A stretch of 64,000 nt of DNA from NCBI RefSeq assembly GCF_902459695.1, contig NZ_CABPRZ010000026.1, forward strand, positions 1 through 64,000, written 5' to 3'. Shown one piece after another: positions 33,375-42,165 of this stretch. The notes below the pieces were generated by a model, which saw only the letters and a list, made by a program, of their open reading frames with translations, was not told the DNA's origin and ran no database searches. This stretch comes from Pandoraea terrae. GTDB lineage: Bacteria; Pseudomonadota; Gammaproteobacteria; Burkholderiales; Burkholderiaceae. The translations under genes were made by a program, and so were the position numbers. How positions within the stretch are numbered: the stretch's first letter is position 1; every line of letters begins with the position of its first letter.

Positions 33375-34250
33375 ATGGATAAGCTTGAACAATTTCTGAC
33401 GCGCGCCGAAGGCGTGCTGGCCCGTCTCGAAGCGATGCTGCCGCCGGCCGCGCCCGCGATCGACTGGCGCGCCGCGCTGGCGTTCCGCTGGCGCAAGAAG
33501 CAGGGCCGCGGTTTCCTGCATCCGGTCGCGCACGTGTCGACGATTCGTCTGGACGATCTGAAGAACATCGAGCGCCAGAAGGCGGCGATCGAGCAGAACA
33601 CGCGCCAGTTCGTACAGGGCGAGCCCGCCAACAACGTGTTGCTCACGGGCGCACGCGGCACGGGCAAGTCGTCGCTGATCAAGGCTTGCCTGAATGCCTA
33701 CGCCGGACAGGGTCTGCGCCTGATCGAAGTCGACAAGGACGATCTGGCGGACCTGGGCGACATCGTGGAGCTTGTGTCGGCACGCCCCGAGCGATTCGTG
33801 GTGTTCTGCGACGACCTGTCGTTCGAGGAAGGCGAGTCGGGCTACAAGGCGCTCAAGGTCGCGCTTGACGGTTCCATCGCCGCGCAATCGGACAATGTGC
33901 TCATTTATGCGACGTCGAACCGCCGCCATTTGCTCCCGGAGTACATGCGCGACAACGAAACTTACCGTCATACCGACGACGGCGAAATTCATCCGGGCGA
34001 AGTCGTCGAGGAAAAGATTTCGCTATCCGAACGTTTCGGCTTGTGGGTCAGCTTCTATCCGTTCAAGCAGGACGACTACCTGACGATCGTCGCCCATTGG
34101 CTGGGGCATTTCGGCGTGCCGGAGGGCGAGTTCGAGGCCGCGCGCCACGAAGCGCTGATCTGGGCGCTCGAGCGAGGTTCGCGCTCGGGCCGCGTGGCGT
34201 TCCAGTTCGCGCGCGACTGGGCCGGCAAGCATCGCGGCGCAGCGCATTGA
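33375..34250 (+). CDS. DUF815 family P-loop ATPase
   Basis: A 291-residue AAA-like ATP-binding protein of the DUF815 group. The Walker A motif is LLTGARGTGKSSLIKA, and the acidic stretch FVVFCDDLSFEEGE is the likely Walker B. YATSNRRHLLPEYMRDN resembles a sensor motif. The precise role in the cell is not established. ATG 33375 (MDKLEQFLTRAE) has GGGGA upstream and is preferred to GTG 33351. It sits 48 bases after argJ and 33 before the Nudix gene, so the three may form one transcript. Confidence 0.85.
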   Translation: MDKLEQFLTRAEGVLARLEAMLPPAAPAIDWRAALAFRWRKKQGRGFLHPVAHVSTIRLDDLKNIERQKAAIEQNTRQFVQGEPANNVLLTGARGTGKSSLIKACLNAYAGQGLRLIEVDKDDLADLGDIVELVSARPERFVVFCDDLSFEEGESGYKALKVALDGSIAAQSDNVLIYATSNRRHLLPEYMRDNETYRHTDDGEIHPGEVVEEKISLSERFGLWVSFYPFKQDDYLTIVAHWLGHFGVPEGEFEAARHEALIWALERGSRSGRVAFQFARDWAGKHRGAAH

Positions 34251-34283
34251 TTCACCGTTTTTTTGCCTGAAACCGATACGACA

Positions 34284-34712
34284 ATGACCGCAGTTGCCGA
34301 TGCCGCGCCCGACGGGCGCCCCGTTACCGAAGTTGCCGTGGGCGTGATGGTCCAGCCTGATGGCGCAGTGCTGCTTGGCCAGCGTCCTGCCGGCAAGCCG
34401 TACGCCGGGTACTGGGAATTTCCGGGCGGCAAGCTGGAGGCCGGAGAAACGGTCGAGGCGGCGTTGGCGCGCGAGTTGCACGAGGAACTGGGCGTAACGG
34501 TCGAGCGCTGCGAGCGATGGCATGTGCTCGAACACGACTATCCGCACGCGTATGTGCGCCTGCATTTCTGCAAGGTGACGGTCTGGAAGGGCGAGCCGCA
34601 CGGGCGCGAAGGACAGGCGTTGGCGTGGCGGCGCCCGCCGGTCGATGTTGCGCCGCTGTTGCCCGCCGCGTTGCCGCCGCTCAAGTGGTTGGAAGAGGAA
34701 TTGGCGCGGTAA
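34284..34712 (+). CDS. MutT-type Nudix hydrolase
   Basis: A 142-residue Nudix protein with a complete box GKLEAGE...RELHEELGV (pattern Gx5Ex7REUxEExGU). The start [23 protein letters not shown] and the C-terminal [22 protein letters not shown] match MutT-like 8-oxo-dGTP diphosphatases that clean the nucleotide pool. ATG 34284 is preferred to an upstream TTG. The assignment to MutT itself rather than a relative is likely but not certain. Confidence 0.85.
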   Translation: MTAVADAAPDGRPVTEVAVGVMVQPDGAVLLGQRPAGKPYAGYWEFPGGKLEAGETVEAALARELHEELGVTVERCERWHVLEHDYPHAYVRLHFCKVTVWKGEPHGREGQALAWRRPPVDVAPLLPAALPPLKWLEEELAR

Positions 34713-34763
34713 GCGGTTGGCAAGGGCGGGGGGCGGGGGCAGCAGCAATGATGCAGCCCCGCG

Positions 34764-34795
34764 AGGCCGGCGAGCGGATCGCCGGCCTTTTTGTT
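34764..34795. terminator. Terminator between the Nudix gene and yacG
   Basis: AGGCCGGCGA pairs with TCGCCGGCCT around GCGGA, followed by TTTTTG on the plus strand. It sits between convergent genes. Confidence 0.85.
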
Positions 34796-34812
34796 TCCGG
34801 AGCGCTGGGCGC

Positions 34813-35007
34813 TTACCGTTCGGTGGGATCGAGCGGGGCCGAACTCGACGGATCTTCGGGCGCCTCTGACGGGATCGTGTACTTCTCGGCGGCCCAGGCG
34901 CCCATGTCGATCTGCTTGCAACGCTCGGAGCAGAAGGGACGGAAACGCGCTTGGGGGCCCCACACGACTTTCTTGCCGCAGGTCGGACAATTGACGACGG
35001 TCGTCAT
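34813..35007 (-). CDS. yacG: DNA gyrase inhibitor YacG
   Basis: A 64-residue zinc protein. CPTC near the N-terminus and CSERC form the four-cysteine site, and the segment [16 protein letters not shown] is the family signature. YacG proteins bind GyrB and inhibit gyrase in vitro. The gene lies five bases after the zapD stop in the same direction, the usual coaE-zapD-yacG order. Confidence 0.92.
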   Translation of the reverse strand: MTTVVNCPTCGKKVVWGPQARFRPFCSERCKQIDMGAWAAEKYTIPSEAPEDPSSSAPLDPTER

Positions 35008-35012
35008 GATAC

Positions 35013-35768
35013 TTACAGATTACAGAGGGTCAGCAAAAACGGCACATCGCTATCGACGGGCCGGGGCTTCAGGTCGCCGTCCTGCGTGGTGAAGCGCACC
35101 CACAGCATGTACTTATTGGCGCTGGCTTCGGGAATCACGCGCAGATCGGTGGCGACGCGCACTTGCATGAGTTGATAGACGCGCCCGGTGAGCATCTGCT
35201 GATAGCTGCCTTGCTGCGCCATCGCCTTGCTCGCATGACCGGCCTCGCGAGCCAGGCCAAGCACGATCGTGATGGCATCGCGCAGCGGCACCAGCGGTGC
35301 GACCCACTTGTCGATGTCCTGACGGCGCTGCTCGGCGACGTTATGACGCCACGCATAGTACGACGGCAGATCGAAGCGGCAGGTGCCGCCCGGAATTACC
35401 GAACGGCTGCGAATGCTCGACAGCCATTCGTTTTCGTTAAGATGTTGGCCGGGTTTGCCGGGAATCTGGTTCAACGCGGACAGCGCACGTTCGACTTCGT
35501 CGATGAATGCTTCGAGAGCATCCGTCGCAATATCGGGATTGCCGCGATAGGTCTGGAGCGTCTGGCGCTGCCGATCGAGTTCCTTGATCAGATCGGCCTT
35601 CAGATCCGAGCGGCCCGCGATGTCAGCGATCTCGAATAGCGTAATGAGCGCCGCATGGTGATCGAGCGGCTGGTCCTGGCCGACGAAGAAGGCAAAGCGC
35701 CCGAACAGCTCCTCCAGCCGCAGCAGGGTGCGAATGCGTTCGTTGAGCGGATATTCGTACAGGATCAA
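35013..35768 (-). CDS. zapD: Cell division protein ZapD
   Basis: A 251-residue protein of the ZapD (DUF1342) family, which bundles FtsZ filaments and supports the Z-ring. [52 protein letters not shown] and [14 protein letters not shown] are family features. No ATG is in frame before the conserved region; the reading frame upstream runs to a stop with no ATG, so TTG 35768 is taken as the start, giving MILYEYP. No strong ribosome-binding site is seen. Confidence 0.92.
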   Translation of the reverse strand: MILYEYPLNERIRTLLRLEELFGRFAFFVGQDQPLDHHAALITLFEIADIAGRSDLKADLIKELDRQRQTLQTYRGNPDIATDALEAFIDEVERALSALNQIPGKPGQHLNENEWLSSIRSRSVIPGGTCRFDLPSYYAWRHNVAEQRRQDIDKWVAPLVPLRDAITIVLGLAREAGHASKAMAQQGSYQQMLTGRVYQLMQVRVATDLRVIPEASANKYMLWVRFTTQDGDLKPRPVDSDVPFLLTLCNL

Positions 35769-35911
35769 GCGCGTCGGCCCAGGGAGTTGACGCAGTAGCT
35801 GCGTATTGGCGACATTCTAATGCGCAAATCCGGCGCGTGGCAATGCGCGATGGCTCGCATCATGCTGTGATTTCACCGTGATTTCCCGTGATTTTCGAAG
35901 CTTTGCCGAAT

Positions 35912-36562
35912 TCAGGGGGAATGTCGCCGGTCATTTTCCGGTCCTTCGGGCGATGGCAAGGCCTCGCCGGCCAGTTGCAGATAGCGCACGTGCAACTGAT
36001 CGACCTGCGTGACGAGCGGCGTCGCGTCGATGTTGTTGTCGATGAGGTCGTCGGCGACGGCTTGCCGTTCGCTGCGCCCGGCCTGATGCGCCATGATGGC
36101 GAGGACCTGTTCACGTGTGAATTGATTGCGTGCCATGACGCGCGCGATCTGCGTTTCTTCTGCGCAGTCGACGACGAGAATGCGTTGCACGCGCGCGCGC
36201 CATTGGCCGGACTCCACAAGCAGTGGCACGACGTACATCAGATAGGGCCCACGCGCAGCGGCTGCGGCGCGGTCGCATTCGGTGCGGATCAACGGATGCG
36301 TGATGGCTTCGAGACGTCCCTTCGCCTCGGCGTCGTGGAACACCAGTTCGCGCATGCGGGCGCGATCGAGCGCGCCGTCCGGCGCGACGAACTCGGCCCC
36401 GAAGGCCGCGCGAATCGGCGCCATGGCCGCGCCGCCCGGCGCGGTAATGCCATGGGCAATGGCGTCCGTGTCGATGATCGGCACGCCGTGCGCGGCGAAC
36501 AAGTTGGCTACGGTCGTCTTGCCGCTGCCGATGCCGCCGGTCAGGCCGATGGCGTAAGTCAT
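35912..36562 (-). CDS. coaE: Dephospho-CoA kinase
   Basis: A 216-residue P-loop kinase that phosphorylates dephospho-CoA, the last step of coenzyme A synthesis. [17 protein letters not shown] is the Walker A motif; DTDAIAH, ITHPLIR and VPLLVESG are family motifs. ATG 36562 overlaps the stop of the prepilin peptidase gene (ATGA) and has GGGGAG upstream, so the two are translated together. About 140 noncoding bases separate it from zapD. Confidence 0.95.
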   Translation of the reverse strand: MTYAIGLTGGIGSGKTTVANLFAAHGVPIIDTDAIAHGITAPGGAAMAPIRAAFGAEFVAPDGALDRARMRELVFHDAEAKGRLEAITHPLIRTECDRAAAAARGPYLMYVVPLLVESGQWRARVQRILVVDCAEETQIARVMARNQFTREQVLAIMAHQAGRSERQAVADDLIDNNIDATPLVTQVDQLHVRYLQLAGEALPSPEGPENDRRHSP

Positions 36563-37431
36563 GATGCGCTCCCCAACCAGAATATGAAGCCGTTGCCGCA
36601 CAGCAGCGTAACGAGCCCGGCCGCCGCGAGGAACGGGCCGAAGGCAAACGCCTGATTACGCGGCAGGCGACCGCTCGCCCACGCCGTGCCGGCCACCACC
36701 AGGGCCAGAAGCGACGCGATCGTAAAGATCTGCAGCAGGGCTGTCCATCCGAACCACGCACCGAGCGCGGCGGCGAGCTTGAAGTCGCCGAATCCCATGC
36801 CTTCCTGCCCCCGCCACAGGCGATGCATCCAGTAAAGCAGCCAAAGGCTGAGATAGCCGGCCATCGCGCCGATCACTGCGGCGGGCAACGCGGCGAACCA
36901 GTGCCCGAGATTGAAGAGCAGGCCAGCCCACAGCAACGGCAGCGTCAGCATGTCGGGCAGCAGTTGGGTATCCGCGTCGATCAACGCGAGTGCGACGAGC
37001 GTGTAGGCCAGTCCGAGCGCGCCGAGGCTTTGCCACGTCGGACCAAAACGCCACGCGACCAGTGCGCCAAGGGTGATCGCCGCAAACAGCACGGAAAGCC
37101 GGCGCGTTCGTCCAGGCGGCGCCGGCAGGCAGCTCGGCGCAGGGAGTGGCGGGGTGCTCGCGAGTGATGCGGGCTTGGCCGGCGTGCCGGCATGGGGGGC
37201 GGCGTCCGGCTCCAGCGGCAGATAGCCGTCTTGTGCGGCGGCAAGCTCGGCTTGCCATGCGCGTTCGATGATCACCGGCACGCGCCGCACGATGGCGTTG
37301 ACGACGATGCCCGCGAAGAGGCCAAGGGCCGCGAACAGGCCGATACGCACTGCGGGCGCCAGGCGGGCCAGCACGTCGATGAGCAGCGGTGCGGCGAACC
37401 CGCCGGAGGTTGCGATCGAATCGAGACTCAT
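36559..37431 (-). CDS. pilD: Prepilin peptidase (A24 family), lacking the cysteine zinc motif
   Basis: A 290-residue polytopic membrane aspartic peptidase that cleaves type IV pilin-like leaders. The two catalytic aspartates are present: [12 protein letters not shown] (Asp152 in the first conserved position) and GMGFGDFKL (Asp216). The cytoplasmic loop after the first membrane segment normally carries CxxC...CxxC and helps N-methylate the mature pilin; here residues 60-110 are Pro/Ala-rich with only one cysteine (Cys101). Peptidase activity is plausible; the methyltransferase part is doubtful. It overlaps both pilC-like and coaE genes by ATGA. Confidence 0.88.
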   Translation of the reverse strand: MSLDSIATSGGFAAPLLIDVLARLAPAVRIGLFAALGLFAGIVVNAIVRRVPVIIERAWQAELAAAQDGYLPLEPDAAPHAGTPAKPASLASTPPLPAPSCLPAPPGRTRRLSVLFAAITLGALVAWRFGPTWQSLGALGLAYTLVALALIDADTQLLPDMLTLPLLWAGLLFNLGHWFAALPAAVIGAMAGYLSLWLLYWMHRLWRGQEGMGFGDFKLAAALGAWFGWTALLQIFTIASLLALVVAGTAWASGRLPRNQAFAFGPFLAAAGLVTLLCGNGFIFWLGSAS

Positions 37432-38681
37432 GATGCAGCGTGGCCGAGCTGGAACATCGGCAAGTACATGGCCATCACGATGCCACCGACGACGAGGCCG
37501 AGGAATGTGATCATCATCGGTTCGAGAATCCCCGAAAGGGCGGTCAGCCGTTGCGTCACGTCCTCATCGAGCAAATCGGCGGCCTTGTTGAGCATGCGCC
37601 CGAGTGTACCCGATTCCTCCCCGACTGCCGCCATCTGGGCCACGAGTCCCGGAAATGTGGCGTCCGCGCGCAGCGCGGCGCCCAGCGTCGCACCTTGCGT
37701 GACGGCAAGGTGCACGCCGAGGGCGGCCTGGCGCATCGCAAGATTGCCGCAGACCGCCGCGGCCGCGTCCATGGCGTCGGTGAGCGGTATGCCTGCGTGG
37801 GCAAGTGTGCCGAGCGTGCGTGCCCACCGAACGGCGGCCGCCTGGCGTATCACGCGCCCGGCGAAAGGCAGGCGCAGCATTGCCCGGTCCGCCGCCCTGC
37901 GCGCGGCGGTAGTGCGGCGTACCCAGGCGGCGAGCAGTGCCCCAATCCCGGCGCTCGCGGCCAGCGCGCCCGGGCCGGCGGCAAGCGCCGTACGCGAGGC
38001 GCTGATGACCGCCCTGGTAACAACTGGCAGTGGCGCGCCCATGCCGGCAAACAGGCGCTCGAACTCGGGCACGACCCACGCGAGAAGCGCCGCGATCACG
38101 AGAAGCGCAACGCCGGTCACCGCGCACGGGTACGCAAGCGCGGCGCGCAGTGTGTCGCGCAACTTGCGCGCGCGTTCGCGGTGCTCGGCCAACCGGGCCA
38201 GTTGCAACGCGAGGGTGCCGCTCAGTTCGCCGGCGTCAACGAGGCGGCAATACACGCCGTCGATGCCCGACAGGTGGGCCGATGCACCCGGTGCGTTTGC
38301 CTGCCGGGAAATCGCGGCGGCAAACGCATGTCCCGCACGAACGTCAGCAGCGAGGCCGCGCGCGAGCGTCGCCATGCCGCCACCGTCGCTCGCATGCGAG
38401 AGGACGTCAAGGGCGGCCACAAGCGGTACGCCGGCATCGAGCAATGTGGCCAATTGTCGGGTGAATGCAGTGATGTCGTGCGAGCTCACGGGCGCCGGGC
38501 GCCGCGAACGCGAGGGTGCGATGCGGTCGACCTGAACGTGCCGCTCGCGCAGCAGCAGACGCGCCGCTGCCTCGCCCGGTGCACTGACGATGCCCGTGGT
38601 GAGTGCGCCTGCGGCATCGTGCCCGTGCCAGCGCCACGATGTTTCGGTCACTTTGGGTGCCATGGTATTGCGCGGTGTCAT
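37428..38681 (-). CDS. pilC: Type II/IV secretion inner-membrane platform protein (PilC/GspF family)
   Basis: A 417-residue platform protein with the two repeated GspF domains: the first begins DITAFTRQLATLLDAGVPLVAALDVL, the second VRWARTLGTLAHAGIPLTDAMDAAA. Three membrane segments are seen (near residues 172-192, 215-235 and 380-400). It would convert ATPase motion into pseudopilus or pilus assembly. ATG 38681 overlaps the ATPase stop by ATGA; the longer open frame is a shadow of that gene. Confidence 0.88.
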   Translation of the reverse strand: MTPRNTMAPKVTETSWRWHGHDAAGALTTGIVSAPGEAAARLLLRERHVQVDRIAPSRSRRPAPVSSHDITAFTRQLATLLDAGVPLVAALDVLSHASDGGGMATLARGLAADVRAGHAFAAAISRQANAPGASAHLSGIDGVYCRLVDAGELSGTLALQLARLAEHRERARKLRDTLRAALAYPCAVTGVALLVIAALLAWVVPEFERLFAGMGAPLPVVTRAVISASRTALAAGPGALAASAGIGALLAAWVRRTTAARRAADRAMLRLPFAGRVIRQAAAVRWARTLGTLAHAGIPLTDAMDAAAAVCGNLAMRQAALGVHLAVTQGATLGAALRADATFPGLVAQMAAVGEESGTLGRMLNKAADLLDEDVTQRLTALSGILEPMMITFLGLVVGGIVMAMYLPMFQLGHAAS

Positions 38682-39892
38682 GACAGGGTGGCGGCCAGGA
38701 CATCGTCGCGCCACACTTCGCCGCGCGCGCTGCGCGCCAGCCCGGCTTCGCGCAAGGTCAACACACCGTCGGCCGCCGCCTGTGCCGCAATGTCCTGGGT
38801 CGGCCTCGCCGCTGCGATCAGGCGCGCCACGGCTTCGCTGACCGGCATGACCTGATAAATGCCGGTGCGCCCGCTTGCGCCGCTGCCGTCGCAGTACCCG
38901 CATGGCGTGACGGCTTCTCCCGGCACGCATCGCGCCGGGCAGCGGCGCCGCACGAGGCGTTGCGCGCTGACAAGCCGCAGGCATGCGCCAAGATTGAAGG
39001 GAGCGACGCCGAGATCGAACAAGCGGGCGATCGTCGACGGGGCATCGTTGGCGTGCACGGTCGCCAACACGAGATGCCCGGTCTGCGCGGCCTGTACGGC
39101 AATCGCGGCGGTCTCGCCGTCGCGGATCTCGCCGATCATCAATACATCGGGGTCCTGCCGAAGGAAGGCGCGCAGTGCCACGGCGAACGTGAGTCCGGTG
39201 CGCGCGTTGACGTTGACCTGATTGACGCCCGGCAAGCGGATCTCGACTGGGTCCTCGACGGTCGCGATATTGCGCGACACGGTGTTCAGGCACCGCAAGC
39301 AGCTATAGAGGGACACGGATTTGCCGCTGCCGGTCGGTCCGGTGACAAGCACCAGGCCATAGGGGTGCGCGATGGCATTGGCAAGCGCGGTGCGCTGCGT
39401 CGGCAGGTAGCCGAGCGCGGACAGGTCGAGCGGCACCTTTGCCGCGTCGAGCAGCCGGATGACCAGCTTCTCGCCGTGCAGCGTGGGCAGCGAGCTGACC
39501 CGGCATTCCACCGCCTGATCGCCCTGTCGCCAGAGCATCTGGCCGTCCTGCGGCAGCCGCCTTTCCGCAATGTCGAGATTTGCGAGCACCTTGAGGCGCG
39601 TAGGCAGCATGTCGCGCAATGCGGCAGGCACGTCGGCACGTTCGCGGAGCTGCCCGTCGATGCGCAGACGGACGCGGAACCGGTGTTCAAAGGGCTCGAG
39701 GTGGATGTCGGATGCGCCGGCGGTCAGCGCGTCATGCAGGATGCGGTCGAGCAGGGCGCCGATCGAAGGCGTGTCGTGCACGCCTGCGTCCGCCTCGAAT
39801 TGCCCCACGACGGGTGCGGCACGCGCCGGGGCGGACGCCGATTCGCGAACGGGCATGCGGGTGGAGCGGTTTGGGAAGGGATGGGCGGACAT
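38678..39892 (-). CDS. pilB: Type II/IV secretion assembly ATPase (PilB/GspE family), short form
   Basis: A 404-residue hexameric traffic ATPase. Walker A GPTGSGKSVSLY, Walker B IGEIRDGETA, the Asp box VEDPVEI and the His box LATVHANDAP are intact. A compact zinc motif (CPARC...CGYC) follows. The protein begins almost directly with the N2 domain (IGALLDRILHDALTAGASDIHLEP); the N1 domain of full-length GspE/PilB (500-570 residues) is missing. ATG 39892 is preferred to an upstream TTG. It is the first gene of the pilB-pilC-pilD-coaE block. Confidence 0.87.
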   Translation of the reverse strand: MSAHPFPNRSTRMPVRESASAPARAAPVVGQFEADAGVHDTPSIGALLDRILHDALTAGASDIHLEPFEHRFRVRLRIDGQLRERADVPAALRDMLPTRLKVLANLDIAERRLPQDGQMLWRQGDQAVECRVSSLPTLHGEKLVIRLLDAAKVPLDLSALGYLPTQRTALANAIAHPYGLVLVTGPTGSGKSVSLYSCLRCLNTVSRNIATVEDPVEIRLPGVNQVNVNARTGLTFAVALRAFLRQDPDVLMIGEIRDGETAAIAVQAAQTGHLVLATVHANDAPSTIARLFDLGVAPFNLGACLRLVSAQRLVRRRCPARCVPGEAVTPCGYCDGSGASGRTGIYQVMPVSEAVARLIAAARPTQDIAAQAAADGVLTLREAGLARSARGEVWRDDVLAATLS

Positions 39893-39970
39893 GGACGGCT
39901 CGCGATGCAGTGAGGCGTCCAGTGTCGCGTCGCGGCGGCAAGCCGGCAATCGGACACGGCCTAAATTTCG

Positions 39971-41269
39971 TCAGCGGTGCGCGTTGGCGGATTTCGGCGA
40001 AACCGGGCGAAACAGGCGCACGGTCTTGATCGCCTGATTGTCGATCTGCACGACCTCCATGCGGCAGCCGTCGATTTCCAGGCTGACGGAGGCTTCCGGA
40101 ATTTCGCGCAAGGTTTCGAGGACAAGTCCGTTGAGCGTCTTGGGGCCGTCGGTCGACAGATGCAGGCCCAGGCGGCGATTGAGGTCGCGCAGCGTCACTG
40201 CACCGCTCACCAGGCAGTCGCCCTCGGCGGTCCAGCCCGAGCGGCTGCCGCCGGCGCCGGGCACGCTCGTGGTGAACTCGCCGATCAATTCTTCGATGAT
40301 GTCCTCGGTCGTCAGGAGTCCTTCCACTTCGCCGTATTCGTTGACGACCAGTCCCACGCGCCGGTGATTTTCCTGAAAGTACTGCAACTGGCGCAGCGCC
40401 GGCGTATCGCTCGGAATGAAGTAGGGGTCGACCAGCAGCGCGCGCAAGGTGTCGACGGTCAACTCGTCGGGGTGGCGCAGGGCCGAGAGGGTACGGCGCA
40501 CGGGCAGGATGCCGACGATGCGGTCAATGTCGCCATCATAGACCGGGAGCTTGTTGTGATAGCAGGTCTCGAGTTGCTGCAGGATCGATTCGAGCGGCGC
40601 CGAGATATCGAGCGCTTCGATGCGCGAGCGCGGCACCATGACGTCGTCGACGGCGATGTTCTCCAGGTCGAGCAGGTTGAGCAGCACGCTGCGCGGTTTC
40701 GTCGGCATGTAGTTGCCGGCCTCGAGCACGATGGTGCGCAGCTCCTCGGTAGTCATGCGGGGTTCGGCGGCGCCCTCGCGGGTGTCGATGCGCAAGATTC
40801 GCAGCAAGCCGCGCACGAGCGTGTTGAGCACCCAGACGATCGGCGTGGACACGCGCAGCAACGGACGAAGGATGAACGCCGCCGGCAGGGCGATGCGTTC
40901 GGGGAATCTCGCGCCGACGATTTTCGGGCCGATCTCGGCAAACACGATGATGAGCAGCGCGATGATGGCCGTGGCGATGGACAGGGTCAGCGCGTCGTTG
41001 CCGAAATAGCGCAGCGCAATCGACGTGGTCAACACCGGCACGACGGTATTGATGACGTTGTTGCCGACGAGGATCGTCGACAGCAGTTCTTCAGTGCGTT
41101 GCAGCAGTCCCTGCGTGGTGCGCGCGCCGCGTACGTTCATGCGCACGAGATGCTTCAGGCGATGGCGGTTGAGCGCCATCATGCTGGTCTCGGAGATCGA
41201 GAAGAATCCGGAACAGAAGATCAACAGGGCGATGGCGCAAAGTTGCGCCCATAAGGGCAGGGATTCCAA
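39971..41269 (-). CDS. CNNM/CBS domain transporter-like protein (HlyC/CorC family)
   Basis: A 432-residue membrane protein with an N-terminal CNNM (DUF21) domain of about four hydrophobic segments (FCSGFFSISETSMMALNRHRL is a signature), two CBS domains (VDDVMVPRSRIEALD..., HRRVGLVVNEYGEVEGLLTTEDIIEELIGE) and a C-terminal CorC/HlyC domain. Such proteins are linked to magnesium or cobalt efflux; the old 'haemolysin' label is not supported by sequence. It lies 78 bases upstream of the pilB-like gene in the same direction. Confidence 0.9.
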   Translation of the reverse strand: MESLPLWAQLCAIALLIFCSGFFSISETSMMALNRHRLKHLVRMNVRGARTTQGLLQRTEELLSTILVGNNVINTVVPVLTTSIALRYFGNDALTLSIATAIIALLIIVFAEIGPKIVGARFPERIALPAAFILRPLLRVSTPIVWVLNTLVRGLLRILRIDTREGAAEPRMTTEELRTIVLEAGNYMPTKPRSVLLNLLDLENIAVDDVMVPRSRIEALDISAPLESILQQLETCYHNKLPVYDGDIDRIVGILPVRRTLSALRHPDELTVDTLRALLVDPYFIPSDTPALRQLQYFQENHRRVGLVVNEYGEVEGLLTTEDIIEELIGEFTTSVPGAGGSRSGWTAEGDCLVSGAVTLRDLNRRLGLHLSTDGPKTLNGLVLETLREIPEASVSLEIDGCRMEVVQIDNQAIKTVRLFRPVSPKSANAHR

Positions 41270-41421
41270 GCGATTGGGGCGCGAAAGCGCAGGGGTGTCG
41301 ATGAGTCGCCACTATAGCAGACGCGTTATTGCTGGTAGCATCGCACAAGCGGCGTCTGCAGGTCTGCCGCCCCAACCCCGGTTCGGGTCTCTGAACCGTC
41401 ACTTCCGCAGGAGAGCGTTCC

Positions 41422-41811
41422 ATGGATGTCCAGCAACTCGTTTCTGAATTTCTTGCTTCCGAGCATGGGAGCCAGGCTGCCCAGGCACTGACGGCTCAGG
41501 GCATCGGTGCGGATGATGCACAGCAAATGCTGAGCCAGGTGGCAGAGACAGCGCATGACCACGTTGAAGAACAGAATGCCGGCCTGATGGGCGAACATCC
41601 GGGCAAGAGCTTTTTTGCGGCATTCGCAGCGGGCTTGGTCAGGGGCGATGGCTTTTTCAAGTCGGTGGTGGAGGGCGGGGAGGGTATCCTGACCGGCCGT
41701 GTGGCTGAGTCGCTTGCAGCGAAAATGGGCATTGACCCGTCGACTGCGTCGACTGTTGCCGCAGCCGCTACCCCCTACGTCGTGGCTTTCCTGAAGGAAA
41801 AGCTGGGCTGA
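41422..41811 (+). CDS. Small hypothetical protein, possibly DUF937/YidB-like
   Basis: A 129-residue Ala/Gly-rich protein with good coding character and a clear AGGAGAG ribosome-binding site before ATG 41422. The N-terminal part (QLVSEFLASEHGSQAAQALTAQGIGADDAQQMLSQ) loosely recalls DUF937/YidB-like proteins; the C-terminus has a hydrophobic stretch ASTVAAAATPYVVAFL. No catalytic motif or signal peptide is seen. It is a single gene, divergent from the CNNM gene. Function unknown. Confidence 0.65.
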   Translation: MDVQQLVSEFLASEHGSQAAQALTAQGIGADDAQQMLSQVAETAHDHVEEQNAGLMGEHPGKSFFAAFAAGLVRGDGFFKSVVEGGEGILTGRVAESLAAKMGIDPSTASTVAAAATPYVVAFLKEKLG

Positions 41812-42005
41812 GAGGGCCTATGCCGGGTCCCGACGGCCCAACGGCCGCGGTGCTCGGTGTTGGTTATGCTTAGGTTTCCGAAAAATTTAAACCCGTCCGG
41901 CATCGCGTTTTTATTTTGCGGGTAATGGGCACGAATAGGGTTGGTCGCGGTACAGATGTGGCACAGGGGCCCGCCGGAAATGCGCTGAAAATGGGCCGGA
42001 AATGA

Positions 42006-42031
42006 AAAACGCCCAGCGGACTGGGCGTTTT
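42006..42031 (-). terminator. Terminator downstream of tRNA-Pro
   Basis: AAAACGCCCAG and CTGGGCGTTTT form an 11-bp stem with loop CGGA; on the minus strand the stem ends in a T tract. It lies about 28 bases beyond the encoded CCA of the tRNA and could end an ispB-tRNA transcript. Confidence 0.85.
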
Positions 42032-42058
42032 CGGCCTTGATGGACAAGGCATATGTCT

Positions 42059-42135
42059 TGGTCGGGGTGAGAGGATTCGAACCTCCGGCCTCTACGTCCC
42101 GAACGTAGCGCTCTACCAGGCTAAGCTACACCCCG
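42059..42135 (-). tRNA. proK: tRNA-Pro(CGG), CCA encoded
   Basis: The minus strand folds as a cloverleaf of 77 nt: acceptor CGGGGTG/CACCCCG, anticodon stem CTACG/CGTAG with loop TTCGGGA (anticodon CGG, reading CCG), T-arm with GTTCGAATC, discriminator A and genomic CCA. CCG is expected to be a frequent codon in this GC-rich genome. It starts only 30 bases after the ispB stop on the same strand. Confidence 0.96.
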
Positions 42136-42165
42136 CTTCGATCGTTGCTGCCGTCACTCAGTGCT

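Noticed and set aside
39971-41269. Haemolysin, from the HlyC/CorC family name
   Set aside because: The CNNM plus CBS layout is that of an ion-transport-related membrane protein. Nothing indicates a toxin.
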